Shown: positions 31,198-40,501 of the stretch, piece after piece
Numbering within the stretch: position 1 is the stretch's first letter
Layout: every line of letters starts with the position of its first letter
Made by a program: the position numbers and the translations under genes
The notes under the pieces: model-generated
The model's input: the letters and a program-made list of their open reading frames with translations, nothing else
Told to the model about the DNA's origin: nothing
Databases searched by the model: none
Source of the DNA: Verticillium longisporum
Lineage: Eukaryota; Ascomycota; Sordariomycetes; Glomerellales; Plectosphaerellaceae
Direction of reading: 5' to 3'
Length of the DNA stretch: 64,000 nucleotides
Assembly (NCBI GenBank): GCA_019188255.1
Contig: JAETXT010000011.1
Coordinates: 124,001-188,000, forward strand

Positions 31198-34053
31198 TCA
31201 ATGTTGACCCATGCCCTCAGCCATGGACAGATCCCAGCCCTCCATGCCGCCCTCCGCAAGGAAAGCATCCATGCCAACGCCGCCAGTCACCTACGGAAGA
31301 TCAGTGTCAGCGGAAAAACACGCTTGAGAAAACACAGTTCATGCGAGAGGCCTGCACTCACCAGTGAATCGAACTGGCCCCACCCAGTCATCTGGACAAT
31401 GGAACTTCCCGGGCTGGCATCGGGGAACCCAAGTCCGTCATCCTGGCCGATATCGAGCTGCCCGCTGGCATTCGGCGCTCCTGCTCCAGCGCCAAAGGCC
31501 AGCTCGCTCGCCCCCAGAGCCAACAGGTCTGCACTGTCGAACTGGCGCAGAACAGACTCGTCGCCTTCGAGTAGCACGCCAGCGGCCCCGCTGCCGTTTC
31601 GCTGCCCCGCTGCAAGTGAGAGGAGATGCGTGTTCTGTCGTAGCAGTTCGAGGCGCAGCTCCTGCAGAACGACGCCATATCTTTGTGCCAACGAGCCAGG
31701 TATCGCGATTGATGTGATCTGCTGCTGGCATTTGGTCGCAGCATGGAATGCCGGGAGATAAGTCTCAAGTGGCGAGTTGCGCTGTTGGATGGAGAAGACG
31801 TAAAGCATCACGACCGCGCAGAATGCAAAATAGTGTGTAAACTACAGGTTACCCTCTTAATCAGCGGACTGAAATTCTTTTTGTAGCTCAAATCATGACC
31901 TACCCAGAATGTGTTGTAAAGCTGCCCGTTAGAGCTGAGGGTGTCGACGAGGCCCACAATGTTCATGGCAGCTTCCAGGCATCGCTGAACATGCTCATCC
32001 GTCAGTTCCGAGTTGCGATTTGCTTTCCTGTTGCGCGTTGAGCCGAGATTGGCGAGGCTGGCGAAATTATTCAGCAGAAACGGACGGTGGACGAGGATCT
32101 GGGCGTGCCAGCAGGCCATGTTCAAGACATTGCGTTGGCGGAGGAAGATGGGCTGGAACAATGAGGGATCAACACCGTCCGTGTCCAACAGGTAGGTCAA
32201 GCCGCTGCGCCAGTTGTCGATATCTTTCGAGTACCTGGCTGCCAGCTTGAACTGATTATCTGTTGATGGCGGGCGGATGCTGTAAAGATCACGCAAGATA
32301 TTTGCCACGATGCGAGAAATCCTGTCGAAGTCAGCATGTGGGCCGGGAGAGGGAACTCGGCAGGATGAACTCACTTCATATGTGCCACAGGGCCTGACAT
32401 GACCGACTGAAGACTATTTGTCGGTGCTGCATTCATCTGACCACGCGACAGCCTGTAATCATCGACGCAGAGGGGCATTTCCTGTGAGATTGTGAGCATG
32501 CAGCTTCATTGCTGCCTCATCACCCAGACACTCACCTGATCAATGTCATCATCATGGAACGTCCTCGGCCGACCCAGGGCGGCACTGAGGTAGGTGTCAA
32601 GGTTGTAAGCACACCAAAAGGTGCGCTTGCGGCACTCCAAGTCGACATAGTCAGGGTTGCTGCTGCTATCGACACGAGACTTTCTGTGGATGCCCAGCGC
32701 CAGCATCAAGTGCGCCGTGGTCCCAAACAGGCTCCAGCAGTGGTTAAGACGCGAGTGTGACAGCAGGTAGATGCACTGCGCAAGCCGAGCCTGCACGCTC
32801 GTCAGGCGGATGGTGCCCTTTTCGGCCACGAGCTGATCTTCGGCTGCAGAAAAGAAGCGGGCACTGTTTACAAGGAACGAGTCAGCAAAAATGGAGTGGC
32901 CATCAAATACAGATATGAAAAGGGCCCTCACCTGGATGTCGGATCGACTTTGCCCGCCTTGGACTTGGGGTAATTCTCCGCGCAGGCAAACACCATGAAG
33001 AGCAGGGCCGTCCTGCTTCGGGCGGCCGTCTGCTCCCGCATGGTGCCGTGGGTCTCGTACAGCTCCTGCAGCCACCTCTCCACCGTCGGCCGGTGCAAGA
33101 AACGGTGCGTGGCCGAGGCGAACTCAAAGTATCTACAGAGCAGAGCTTCTGCTTCGGAGCGTGGGGGCAGGATGAGGAAGCGGGGTCAAACTCGGGCAGC
33201 GGCAGGTCGCCAAAGGTGAAGATGGAGGCGTCGGAGGAGACGGAGGACTGCTGCTGCAGTTTCCTCTGGATCCTCAGCAGGAACGAGGCGCCGGAGGCTG
33301 GGCCGACATAGTGGCCCTGGCGGTCTATCTGCGCTGGTTCTGGCGAGTTGCGTGACGACTGGGTGGTGGAGGGCCCCGTCCGTTGTCTGGGGGCGCCAGC
33401 GTCCGGTTGCCGATGGATATTGGACTGGGAATGTGCTCTGCCTGGTGGTGGGTGTGATCAGGAGGCCCAGCCGAAGACGGGTGTTGCTGCTGGCTAGACG
33501 GCCTGGCCCCTGGAGGGTTGGCGACGGTGTCGACCAGGTCACCAGTCTCCATTTCTATGGAAGGCAGACGGCCGCGTCGATAGGAAGCTGTGTACTTGCA
33601 CTCCAGCCGCAGACGTGAGCAGAGGGCGCAAGGGTATTTGCCCGAGCATCGAGTCTTCCGACTGGAGCAAGGTTGGGTTAGTAAGCCTGATGGAGTAAGG
33701 AAGCAAGTGATGCTCCAGGGTTAATGGATGAAATGTATGGACATGTATGAATATGAATGGATGAACAAGCGAGCAAGCGAGCTCGATGAAAACGAGATGA
33801 GATCATACAAGATCACACACCACCGTCCCAAGCACCACAACACAGTCCACATCACCGCTACGAAAATGGGGTATTATAAGACTTACGCCTTGCAACGGTC
33901 ACAAGCTCTGCTGGCACGGCTCCTCACATGGGGCGGCTTGCGCTGTTTCGAGGGCGGTGATTCATGGTCCTCGGGATCGGAGTGATCATGACCGTGGGGA
34001 CCAAGGCCAGAGTCATTGTTGCTGACGAGGCTGGTCCGGCGGTCGGTGTCCAT
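31198..34053 (-). CDS. Zn2Cys6 transcription factor with fungal-specific TF domain (frame disturbed)
   Basis: Minus-strand exons: 34053-33887, 33661-32932, 32863-32536, 32481-32375, 32321-31904, 31841-31362 and 31290-31198; about 774 residues. The binuclear cluster is C-x2-C-x6-C-x5-C-x2-C-x6-C, reading CDRCKA then RKTRCSGKYPCALC and SRLRLEC, split by a 225-bp first intron after the second cysteine. The middle-homology domain follows (SARFFSAAEDQL, CIYLLSHSRLNHCWSLFG, RKRTFWCAYNLDTYLSAALGRPR), ending in a Gly/Met-rich tail. Exon 2 changes frame twice. The GGGG run at 33182-33185 lacks one base before the segment FLILPPRSEAEAL; the earlier change, in the linker near 33370, could be another missing base or a 101-bp intron with a GTGACC donor. 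Its proximity to both the NRPS-like gene and, before the copia insertion, the sugar-acid genes makes it a candidate regulator of either set. Confidence 0.82.
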
Positions 34054-34528
34054 GATGAGCCCCCTTGTCGGGCTGAGCGGGCACTGCAGTGAACTGCACG
34101 GCGCGGCGGCGATAAGGTGTTGGTTGGCCGTGGGGACCGTTGTGACGGAAAAGGGCGTCGGGGGGGGTGGGCGGCGGGCGGAGAACGCGTGGTGATGTGT
34201 TGTTTTGTATTCCGTGCGCAACATCGGCACGAGTCACGACGAAGGCCGAGAGATGAGTGTGGACCCTTCATATGCGGGGAGAAAGACGCGGGGTTTCGTT
34301 CGCGGGGGAGGCTTGGGAGGCCATCCGATAGATGGAACCATGCCCTACAACCTTTTCACAGTATGCTCTACCGGGGAAACGGAGACTAACGAATCGTGGC
34401 TAGTCAGTTCAGGGGACGGCGGCTCTGGTCTCACCAGTTGGTGTGGATGGTCCTATGAAGAGCTGTGCCTCGAACGCGCGAAGTAACCCCCGTTTGATTC
34501 TTACAACGCCATGCAATGTACGAAGCAC
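34054..34528. promoter_or_regulatory. Promoter of the Zn2Cys6 gene, truncated by the copia insertion
   Basis: About 475 bp separate the transcription-factor start from the target-site duplication of the copia element. Anything further upstream has been displaced by 5.9 kb. GGCG-rich sequence near 34150-34190 may belong to the 5-prime leader. Confidence 0.5.
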
Positions 34529-34533
34529 CCTGG
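34529..34533. repeat. Target-site duplication CCTGG, left copy
   Basis: CCTGG directly precedes the left LTR and is repeated directly after the right LTR at 40407-40411. A 5-bp duplication is the usual length for Ty1/copia integrases. Confidence 0.9.
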
Positions 34534-34746
34534 TGTCACCACGGAATTGAACAAAGTGGATTGATTGTTGTTAAGGTACAAAAGGAGACTTCCAGAAGTC
34601 CAAACGAAGGTAATTGGTCAGATCCAGCATCGGTAAGGAGTCTTACCGGGGCGATAACGACAGAACAAATGCATCAAATGAGGACTCCACATTTGGGATG
34701 AAAGTACTCCTGGGTCACAGAACAGAACCTTGCCTGATCGGCAACA
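34534..34746 (-). repeat. Copia 3-prime LTR
   Basis: 213 bp, TG...CA termini, matching the right LTR at every position I compared. Confidence 0.95.
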
Positions 34747-34755
34747 CACCCCCTC
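34747..34755 (-). promoter_or_regulatory. Polypurine tract of the copia element
   Basis: On the element strand the bases immediately before the 3-prime LTR read GAGGGGGTG, a purine-rich block in the position used to prime plus-strand DNA synthesis. Confidence 0.6.
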
Positions 34756-34951
34756 AGATGGGTAGGCGAGCCTCTCTCTGACCATCTGAACCACGAAAGA
34801 TCAGGCAGATGCCTGTTGGCGGCTTTTGGTAGAGAATTTGGTGCCTTTGGAACAGTTGGCGTTCTCAGGGCAGATGAAGGAAATCGTGCTTGTGAAGCAA
34901 ATAAGGATGTGTGTAAGTGTTAGGAGAGGTGGGCGAAATTGAGCAAGCTGT

Positions 34952-37900
34952 TCACTGGTGGACCGCTGGTACGCACTCCATCTGCAGAAGCTTCACGAAG
35001 TTCTGATGCTTCTGAGTCGGGAGAATCTTTGTAAGCCCATCGCTCACTATCTTGTCAGTGCTCATCCAGTCCACGGATATCTTCCCCTGTCTGACTGTTT
35101 GTCGGATCCAAAGACGATGGATGTCAACATGCTTGAGCTTCGTAGTGGCTTGAGGCCTCTCACTAGTGAGTAACAGCAGCGTTTGGCGGTTATCACAGAA
35201 CATCTGGATCGGAACCTTGCCATGAAAACGTAGCTGAAGCTCCTTGATCAGACGAAGAGTGGCAAGGTAGTTCCTCGCTGCGACACTGAGGGCCACCAGC
35301 TCAGCTTCGGTGCTAGAAGTGACCACGGATCGCTGCTTTGTAGCTTTCCAGTCAATTGGACCTCCAAAGAGCATGGTGGTGTATCCTTGTGAACTAAATC
35401 TGGTGATGGGATCATCGCCGAATGATGCGTCGCTCGCACAATACAGCGATGTAGAATGGTCTCCTGATCCTCCGTAGGACAGCGAGAGAGTCCTTGTGCG
35501 ATAGAGGTAGCGGAGACAGTGGTCTGCTGCAAGGTGATGGAGTTCTGTCGGCCTGAGCAGAGACTCCGCAAGTCTTGAGGCAGCTTTGGCCACATCAGGT
35601 CGTGTTGTGGTTGCTGCGTAATTGATGGAACCAATTTTGCGTTGGTATAGTTGAATGGATTCAGCAGAGGCTTCGTAATCCTTTGGAGCAGGTGCTGGGT
35701 CTGTTGATAGAGGCGTCAAATGACCTCTGGTGGATGGCTGGAGGTTGAGGTCCTTCATCTTTTCAGTGATGTAGTTCTCCAGAGACAGCCAGAGCTTGCG
35801 CTGGCTACGATCTCTGACCACTCTGATGCCTAAGAACCATCTGACCTCGCCAAGTTCTCGCATCTCGAACAGAGACTTGAGCTGGCTCTTCAGCTCTTCG
35901 GCCGCTTGGCGATCCTCTTTGCGGTTCATGAGGATGATGTCGTCAACGTAGAAGAACATGATCATGCCTCTGCCCATGAAGACACAGTTATCTTCCTCGA
36001 GAGCCACGAGGCCGATCTTCCGCATAGCCTCGGACAGCAGCTTGTGCCAGAGAAGCGGTGATCGGCGCAAACCGTACAAAGCTCTCTTCAGCTTGAAAAT
36101 CGTGCGCCTCTGTGGAGCGCCCTTCTTCTGTTGCATCTCCTGCATGAGATCCCAGCCCTGAGGGGCCCAGACGTAGACTGTCTCGTCGAGGTGTGCATTT
36201 GGAAAGGCGTTGACGGCATCCAACTGGTGCGTGTCTAGGTCAAACTCTGCACAGATGGCCATCAACGTTCTGAACGTCTTGGCTGCCAGTGTCGACGCGT
36301 ATGTTTCCATCTCATTCTTGGGCTGTTGGTCTCCTCGTACGCAGAGCCTGGCCTTGAACTTGGTCACGTAGCCGGTGGAGTCAACCTTGTATTTCCAGAC
36401 CCAGGTCAACCCGAGAACCTTGTGTATTTCCTGGTCGACCGATTCGAAGGGGACTTGCTCGATTGTGTCCATATTTTCAATGGTGTTGACCTCCTGGACG
36501 CTTGCTTCTAGCCACTGCTTTTTGTGATCAGAATGAAGCATCTCCTTCCAGGATCTTGGCTCCGCGGGCATATCTGTTCGGAGAAGCGGTTTCTTGTTCG
36601 ATGGAGTCTGAGTGTGAAAGAATGAGTATTCCACGGTCAAATGTGATGATGGAGGCATTTTCTTGCTGCGGCGGGCTCCTAGAGCCTGGTCGGTGGGGGT
36701 GCCGTCTTTGAACTGTGACGGCTTTCTGTCTCTAGCGCTCCTTCGAGTGCCTTGGATTTGTGTTGATGGCGACGGCTGTGGGGCTGGTGCCACTGATGGT
36801 CGGGCCTCCACAGTCTCTGTCTCGTCTTCAGCTGAACTTTGATCAGCTGGTGTGTGTTGAGGTGTTGATTCAGGGCTCCGAGCTACTTCGATAGTGTCTT
36901 CAATAGCCTCTTCAGTCACTTGAATGGTGTCTGGCACGGGGATCGTGTCTTCCACAGCATCTTCAGCCCCTTGAATGGTGTCTATTACGGCATCTTCCAC
37001 CCCCTCAGAGACAGCTGGCTGGCCTTGTCCAGTCTCCGTCTCTGGAGTTGGACGTGGTGACGGCAGGACATCATCTCTGCTGGCTGTGTGACCTTCCCGG
37101 GGTCGCAGTATCTCCGCGTTGATCTTTCCTCCAAGTTGGAATGTCCGGGCTTTCTCGAACAGGTCGATGGTGGCAACATCGAACTCGTCAATGTCCAGTG
37201 ACGAGTTGAAAGGATTCTGGGCGTCCGCAACGGGCACGTCCAAAGCCTGGAATTCGTCCTGTAGAATTGGCTTTGGGGATTGGGCGTCCTTGAAAACTGT
37301 GGACTCATCGAAACCCACGTCTCTTGTCCTCAATACTGCTTTCATCTCTGGAACCCAGATTCTGTATATGTTGCTGCTGTCGTATCCACAGAGATAGCCG
37401 ATGTGGGCTCTCGGAGCCAGCTTCTGCTTTCGGTTACGTCCCTCTTGGGCGTCTGCCGTGAGAGGATACGCCCTGCATCCGTATCTTCGCAGGTGAGCCA
37501 GGCCTGGAGCCGTAGTTCGAGCGGCAAGGCCCTTGGAGTTGAGCCAGTCGTTCAGCCTTCCTTCTGGTGTCGCCCACTGTAGGCGTCCCTTCGGCGTGAG
37601 ATTGTGGAGATATGCAGCGGTTTGTACCACCTCTGGCCACAAATCCTCCGGGAACCCAGCAGCCGAGGTAAGGGTTCTTGCGATGGTGAATATCGTGCCT
37701 CCATTGCGTTCTGCGGCACCGTTCTGTTCTGGTGTCCTTGCGGCTGATCTCTCTAAGAGAATGCCGCGCTCTTCTGACCAAGTAACCAGATTGCTGCGTA
37801 GTGCTGAGTCCCAGTCAACTCTCAGGACCTTGATGACCAGATGGTACTGTCTCCAGAGAAACATCTCAAAGTTGATAAACGCCTGGAAGCCATCTGCTCT

Positions 37901-39817
37901 GGCAGGCAGAATCCTGACAACAATCTTCCCCGAATATGCGTCCGTTATTACAAGGCACGACTCCATGCCGTTGTACGACTTCCCAGGGCTGAAGAAGTCC
38001 AGGTTGACGCGCTCAAATGGATTCGTCGTCGTGTACGTTGGCTGTCTCCGAGATACAATCTTCTTGGATTTCGCTACCCCGCAAGACTCGCATTCGAATG
38101 TTGTTGGCCCTTTCACCCCAACTCCAGTACAGCTGTATGGCAGCTGCTGTATGGCCTCTGGGTGGGCATGAGCCAGCCGTTCGTGCCAGAGCCTCGAGTC
38201 GCTGACCATCGCGGCTCTCTGCTTCTTGGAGTGATAGAAGGAAGTGGTGCTATGTAGGGTGTTCACCGCATACTGGCCACCCTTCTCCTGAAGTGGGATC
38301 TCTGAGCCAGTGGCTGGGTTGAACAGCATGTTCCTGAGCGAGTCCAGTCCGAGTCCTTGGCGTTGGAGCTGCCTGGCTGAAATAAGCGTCGTCGGGTAGT
38401 CTTTGATGTACGAGACATCATGGCAGGTGATGCTGATGACGTTCTGCTTGCTGTCGAGGGTGTCGATGGCCATCGTGCCATGCCCTTCGACGGGGCTTGA
38501 TTTGCCTCCTCCTGTGCTGTATCTTACAGTGTCGGTGGCCTCGCGAAAGTTGGTGAGGAGGTCTTTGTTGTTGGTTATATGGTTGGGTGTACCCGAGTCG
38601 ATCAGGAACTCGTGACGGAGATCCCCTCCTCGGTTTGTCCGTTGAAACTCGTCCGAATCAGCGACGGAGAAGTTGCTCATGAAGTTGGTGTACTCGTCAT
38701 CGCAGCTCTGTTCATCATCGTCACCGAGGAAGTTGTTAAAAGCAGAGACGGCGACTCCACTGGTGCCTCTTGCCTCCTGCCGCTTCTTTTTGTCCTCCTT
38801 GATTTTCTCGTTCCAGAATTGCAATGTGCTTGGCTTCATCCTTTTCTTCGCTTCGTCAATGTAGTCCAGCAGGCTCTGATCGGATTGATAGCTCTTCTTC
38901 CTCCGGTGTTCTGCGATATTTGGGCACAGACAGATGGGCTGACACGCCTTGGGTGCCCTCTTCTGCTGTACACAGTCGCAGAATGGTCTGCGAGAAGGCG
39001 AGCTGTTTGGCTGTTGAGGAGAGTCACGATGGGAATCCTGGGCACTCGTCCGATCACTTTGACCATTCCGGTCCTTGCCCATGAAGGTCACCGAGTCGCT
39101 GTAGAAGGACGTCTGAGATGGCTTGGTGGTGAGGCGATGCGGTTGGTAGTCTCTAAGGTAGCTCTTGTACCTCAACGCCAGTACCTTCCCTCCATCACGA
39201 TCATCCAGCTCCCGGCGAACTTGGTGGGCGCACTCTGCTTCGGCCCACCCTGGAGACACGGAAAGAATTGCCCGAAGGAATTGAACATTTTGATCTGCGG
39301 CTTCTTTAAGCTGAGGAATCCCGTGCTTCTCAACTTCGATACAGAGTAGGATGAAGTCGTCAACCCACTTCTCATGGTCCATCTTCTTGATCATCGCCAT
39401 ATGCTCCTCCCAGCGCTGGCGAATGTATTGTTTCTGTCCCATGTCGGAAGGGGCGAAGTGGTCCTTCAACGCCTTGAGCCACTCCTGGCTGCTTTCCTCG
39501 TTCATGAAGACGGCCGAAAGGCTCCTGTCGACTGTGTTGAGGATGTATTTCTGGACCTCCTGGAGGCCCGCTGACTCCCTGTTGTAGATGTCCAAATGGA
39601 TCTTGTACAACGTCAGCAGTGTGCTGAGATCTCGCGTCTCATCTTCGAATGACGGTGCTGTTGGCTTCTTGGCCCTCTTGGGCCGTCTGTCAGCCTCTTT
39701 GTCTGGGTCGACTAGATCCCAGGCCTCGTAGGAGGTCGCCACGGCTCTGACGGAGTTGAGCCATGTCCTCCATTCCTCCCTCCTTGTAAGTGTCACTCTG
39801 TGCTTACCAGAGTCCAT
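34952..39817 (-). CDS. Copia Gag-Pol polyprotein
   Basis: One frame of 1,621 codons with Gag and Pol fused, without frameshift. An N-terminal Gag region is followed by a Cys-rich segment (CDCVQQ and nearby CQPICLC) that is not a standard CCHC knuckle. Next come the aspartic protease with FLIDSGTPNH, the integrase zinc domain (HERLAHAHPEA then CESCGVAKSKK), and the integrase core with ITDAYSGK, RVDWDSALRS and ARTPEQNGAAERNG. Reverse transcriptase carries LKRALYGLRRSPLLWHK and the catalytic YVDDIILM, and RNase H has CASDASFGDD and SSTEAELVALS. The order protease-integrase-RT-RNase H defines Ty1/copia. All catalytic motifs are present, so the copy could be functional. Confidence 0.96.
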   Translation of the reverse strand: MDSGKHRVTLTRREEWRTWLNSVRAVATSYEAWDLVDPDKEADRRPKRAKKPTAPSFEDETRDLSTLLTLYKIHLDIYNRESAGLQEVQKYILNTVDRSLSAVFMNEESSQEWLKALKDHFAPSDMGQKQYIRQRWEEHMAMIKKMDHEKWVDDFILLCIEVEKHGIPQLKEAADQNVQFLRAILSVSPGWAEAECAHQVRRELDDRDGGKVLALRYKSYLRDYQPHRLTTKPSQTSFYSDSVTFMGKDRNGQSDRTSAQDSHRDSPQQPNSSPSRRPFCDCVQQKRAPKACQPICLCPNIAEHRRKKSYQSDQSLLDYIDEAKKRMKPSTLQFWNEKIKEDKKKRQEARGTSGVAVSAFNNFLGDDDEQSCDDEYTNFMSNFSVADSDEFQRTNRGGDLRHEFLIDSGTPNHITNNKDLLTNFREATDTVRYSTGGGKSSPVEGHGTMAIDTLDSKQNVISITCHDVSYIKDYPTTLISARQLQRQGLGLDSLRNMLFNPATGSEIPLQEKGGQYAVNTLHSTTSFYHSKKQRAAMVSDSRLWHERLAHAHPEAIQQLPYSCTGVGVKGPTTFECESCGVAKSKKIVSRRQPTYTTTNPFERVNLDFFSPGKSYNGMESCLVITDAYSGKIVVRILPARADGFQAFINFEMFLWRQYHLVIKVLRVDWDSALRSNLVTWSEERGILLERSAARTPEQNGAAERNGGTIFTIARTLTSAAGFPEDLWPEVVQTAAYLHNLTPKGRLQWATPEGRLNDWLNSKGLAARTTAPGLAHLRRYGCRAYPLTADAQEGRNRKQKLAPRAHIGYLCGYDSSNIYRIWVPEMKAVLRTRDVGFDESTVFKDAQSPKPILQDEFQALDVPVADAQNPFNSSLDIDEFDVATIDLFEKARTFQLGGKINAEILRPREGHTASRDDVLPSPRPTPETETGQGQPAVSEGVEDAVIDTIQGAEDAVEDTIPVPDTIQVTEEAIEDTIEVARSPESTPQHTPADQSSAEDETETVEARPSVAPAPQPSPSTQIQGTRRSARDRKPSQFKDGTPTDQALGARRSKKMPPSSHLTVEYSFFHTQTPSNKKPLLRTDMPAEPRSWKEMLHSDHKKQWLEASVQEVNTIENMDTIEQVPFESVDQEIHKVLGLTWVWKYKVDSTGYVTKFKARLCVRGDQQPKNEMETYASTLAAKTFRTLMAICAEFDLDTHQLDAVNAFPNAHLDETVYVWAPQGWDLMQEMQQKKGAPQRRTIFKLKRALYGLRRSPLLWHKLLSEAMRKIGLVALEEDNCVFMGRGMIMFFYVDDIILMNRKEDRQAAEELKSQLKSLFEMRELGEVRWFLGIRVVRDRSQRKLWLSLENYITEKMKDLNLQPSTRGHLTPLSTDPAPAPKDYEASAESIQLYQRKIGSINYAATTTRPDVAKAASRLAESLLRPTELHHLAADHCLRYLYRTRTLSLSYGGSGDHSTSLYCASDASFGDDPITRFSSQGYTTMLFGGPIDWKATKQRSVVTSSTEAELVALSVAARNYLATLRLIKELQLRFHGKVPIQMFCDNRQTLLLLTSERPQATTKLKHVDIHRLWIRQTVRQGKISVDWMSTDKIVSDGLTKILPTQKHQNFVKLLQMECVPAVHQ

Positions 39818-40182
39818 CTTGAGGATCCCTGGGCGTTGTCGGAGACCGTCGGGGAGGTCGTTCGATGGTCGCGACTGATCGCGTGTATGTTGAATATCAT
39901 CAATTGACCCCGCGTGTACTCAAGCCCTAGGCCACACGTCTCGGAGGTTCAATTGGTCTTGAGGAGCTGATTTCTCCTGCTTCGATGTGTCGTGGAGAGA
40001 TGATCGCTCTCCTGGAGGATGTCGGTAACGGCCCTTGGCCAGTGGTCGTCAATGGCGAAACGTCGCGTCAATTGACTGTTGAAGTGCAGCGGCGATTCAG
40101 CTGTAGACAGCTTCGCAGCAGGCGTATTGGCCGTAGGCGCCCTGCTGTAGATATCGAAGGTCAAGGAGCTGTATCGTCGCCC

Positions 40183-40193
40183 GGGCTCATAAC
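40183..40193 (-). promoter_or_regulatory. Primer-binding site, initiator tRNA anticodon-loop type
   Basis: Directly inside the 5-prime LTR the plus strand reads GGGCTCATAAC. This equals the anticodon stem-loop segment of eukaryotic initiator tRNA-Met (anticodon CAU), so the element strand is complementary to an internal part of that tRNA rather than its 3-prime end. Drosophila copia and yeast Ty5 prime in this half-tRNA manner. The match is seen; use as primer is inference. Confidence 0.75.
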
Positions 40194-40406
40194 TGTCACC
40201 ACGGAATTGAACAAAGTGGATTGATTGTTGTTAAGGTACAAAAGGAGACTTCCAGAAGTCCAAACGAAGGTAATTGGTCAGATCCAGCATCGGTAAGGAG
40301 TCTTACCGGGGCGATAACGACAGAACAAATGCATCAAATGAGGACTCCACATTTGGGATGAAAGTACTCCTGGGTCACAGAACAGAACCTTGCCTGATCG
40401 GCAACA
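40194..40406 (-). repeat. Copia 5-prime LTR
   Basis: 213 bp, matching the left LTR. It should contain the element promoter for minus-strand transcription toward the Zn2Cys6 gene. Confidence 0.95.
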
Positions 40407-40411
40407 CCTGG
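40407..40411. repeat. Target-site duplication CCTGG, right copy
   Basis: Second copy of the 5-bp target duplication; see 34529-34533. Confidence 0.9.
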
Positions 40412-40501
40412 TCCCTGATCCCTTAACCCCCGCAAGGCTGGAGGGAAATGGCCGGCCGGAAATGGATTCCCCTGCAGCAAAAAGGATGTGTCTAGAATTC
40501 T

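Larger units (their letters stand above)
34534..40406 (-). mobile_element. Complete Ty1/copia LTR retrotransposon, 5,873 bp
   Basis: Two 213-bp direct LTRs (34534-34746 and 40194-40406) beginning TGTCAC and ending GGCAACA bound an intact Gag-Pol frame on the minus strand, so the right LTR is the 5-prime one. The LTRs look identical base for base, the frame is unbroken, and the 5-bp target duplication is intact, all indicating a young and possibly active copy. It sits between the Zn2Cys6 gene and the galactonate-dehydratase gene, in the same orientation as both. No C-to-T decay is evident within it, unlike the AT-rich blocks near the right end of the window. Confidence 0.96.

Noticed and set aside
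33443..33551. Second one-base loss in the transcription-factor linker near 33370
   Set aside because: Not counted as a firm frameshift, because a 101-bp intron within this stretch (GTGACC...CCACCAG) restores the same frame in low-complexity sequence.
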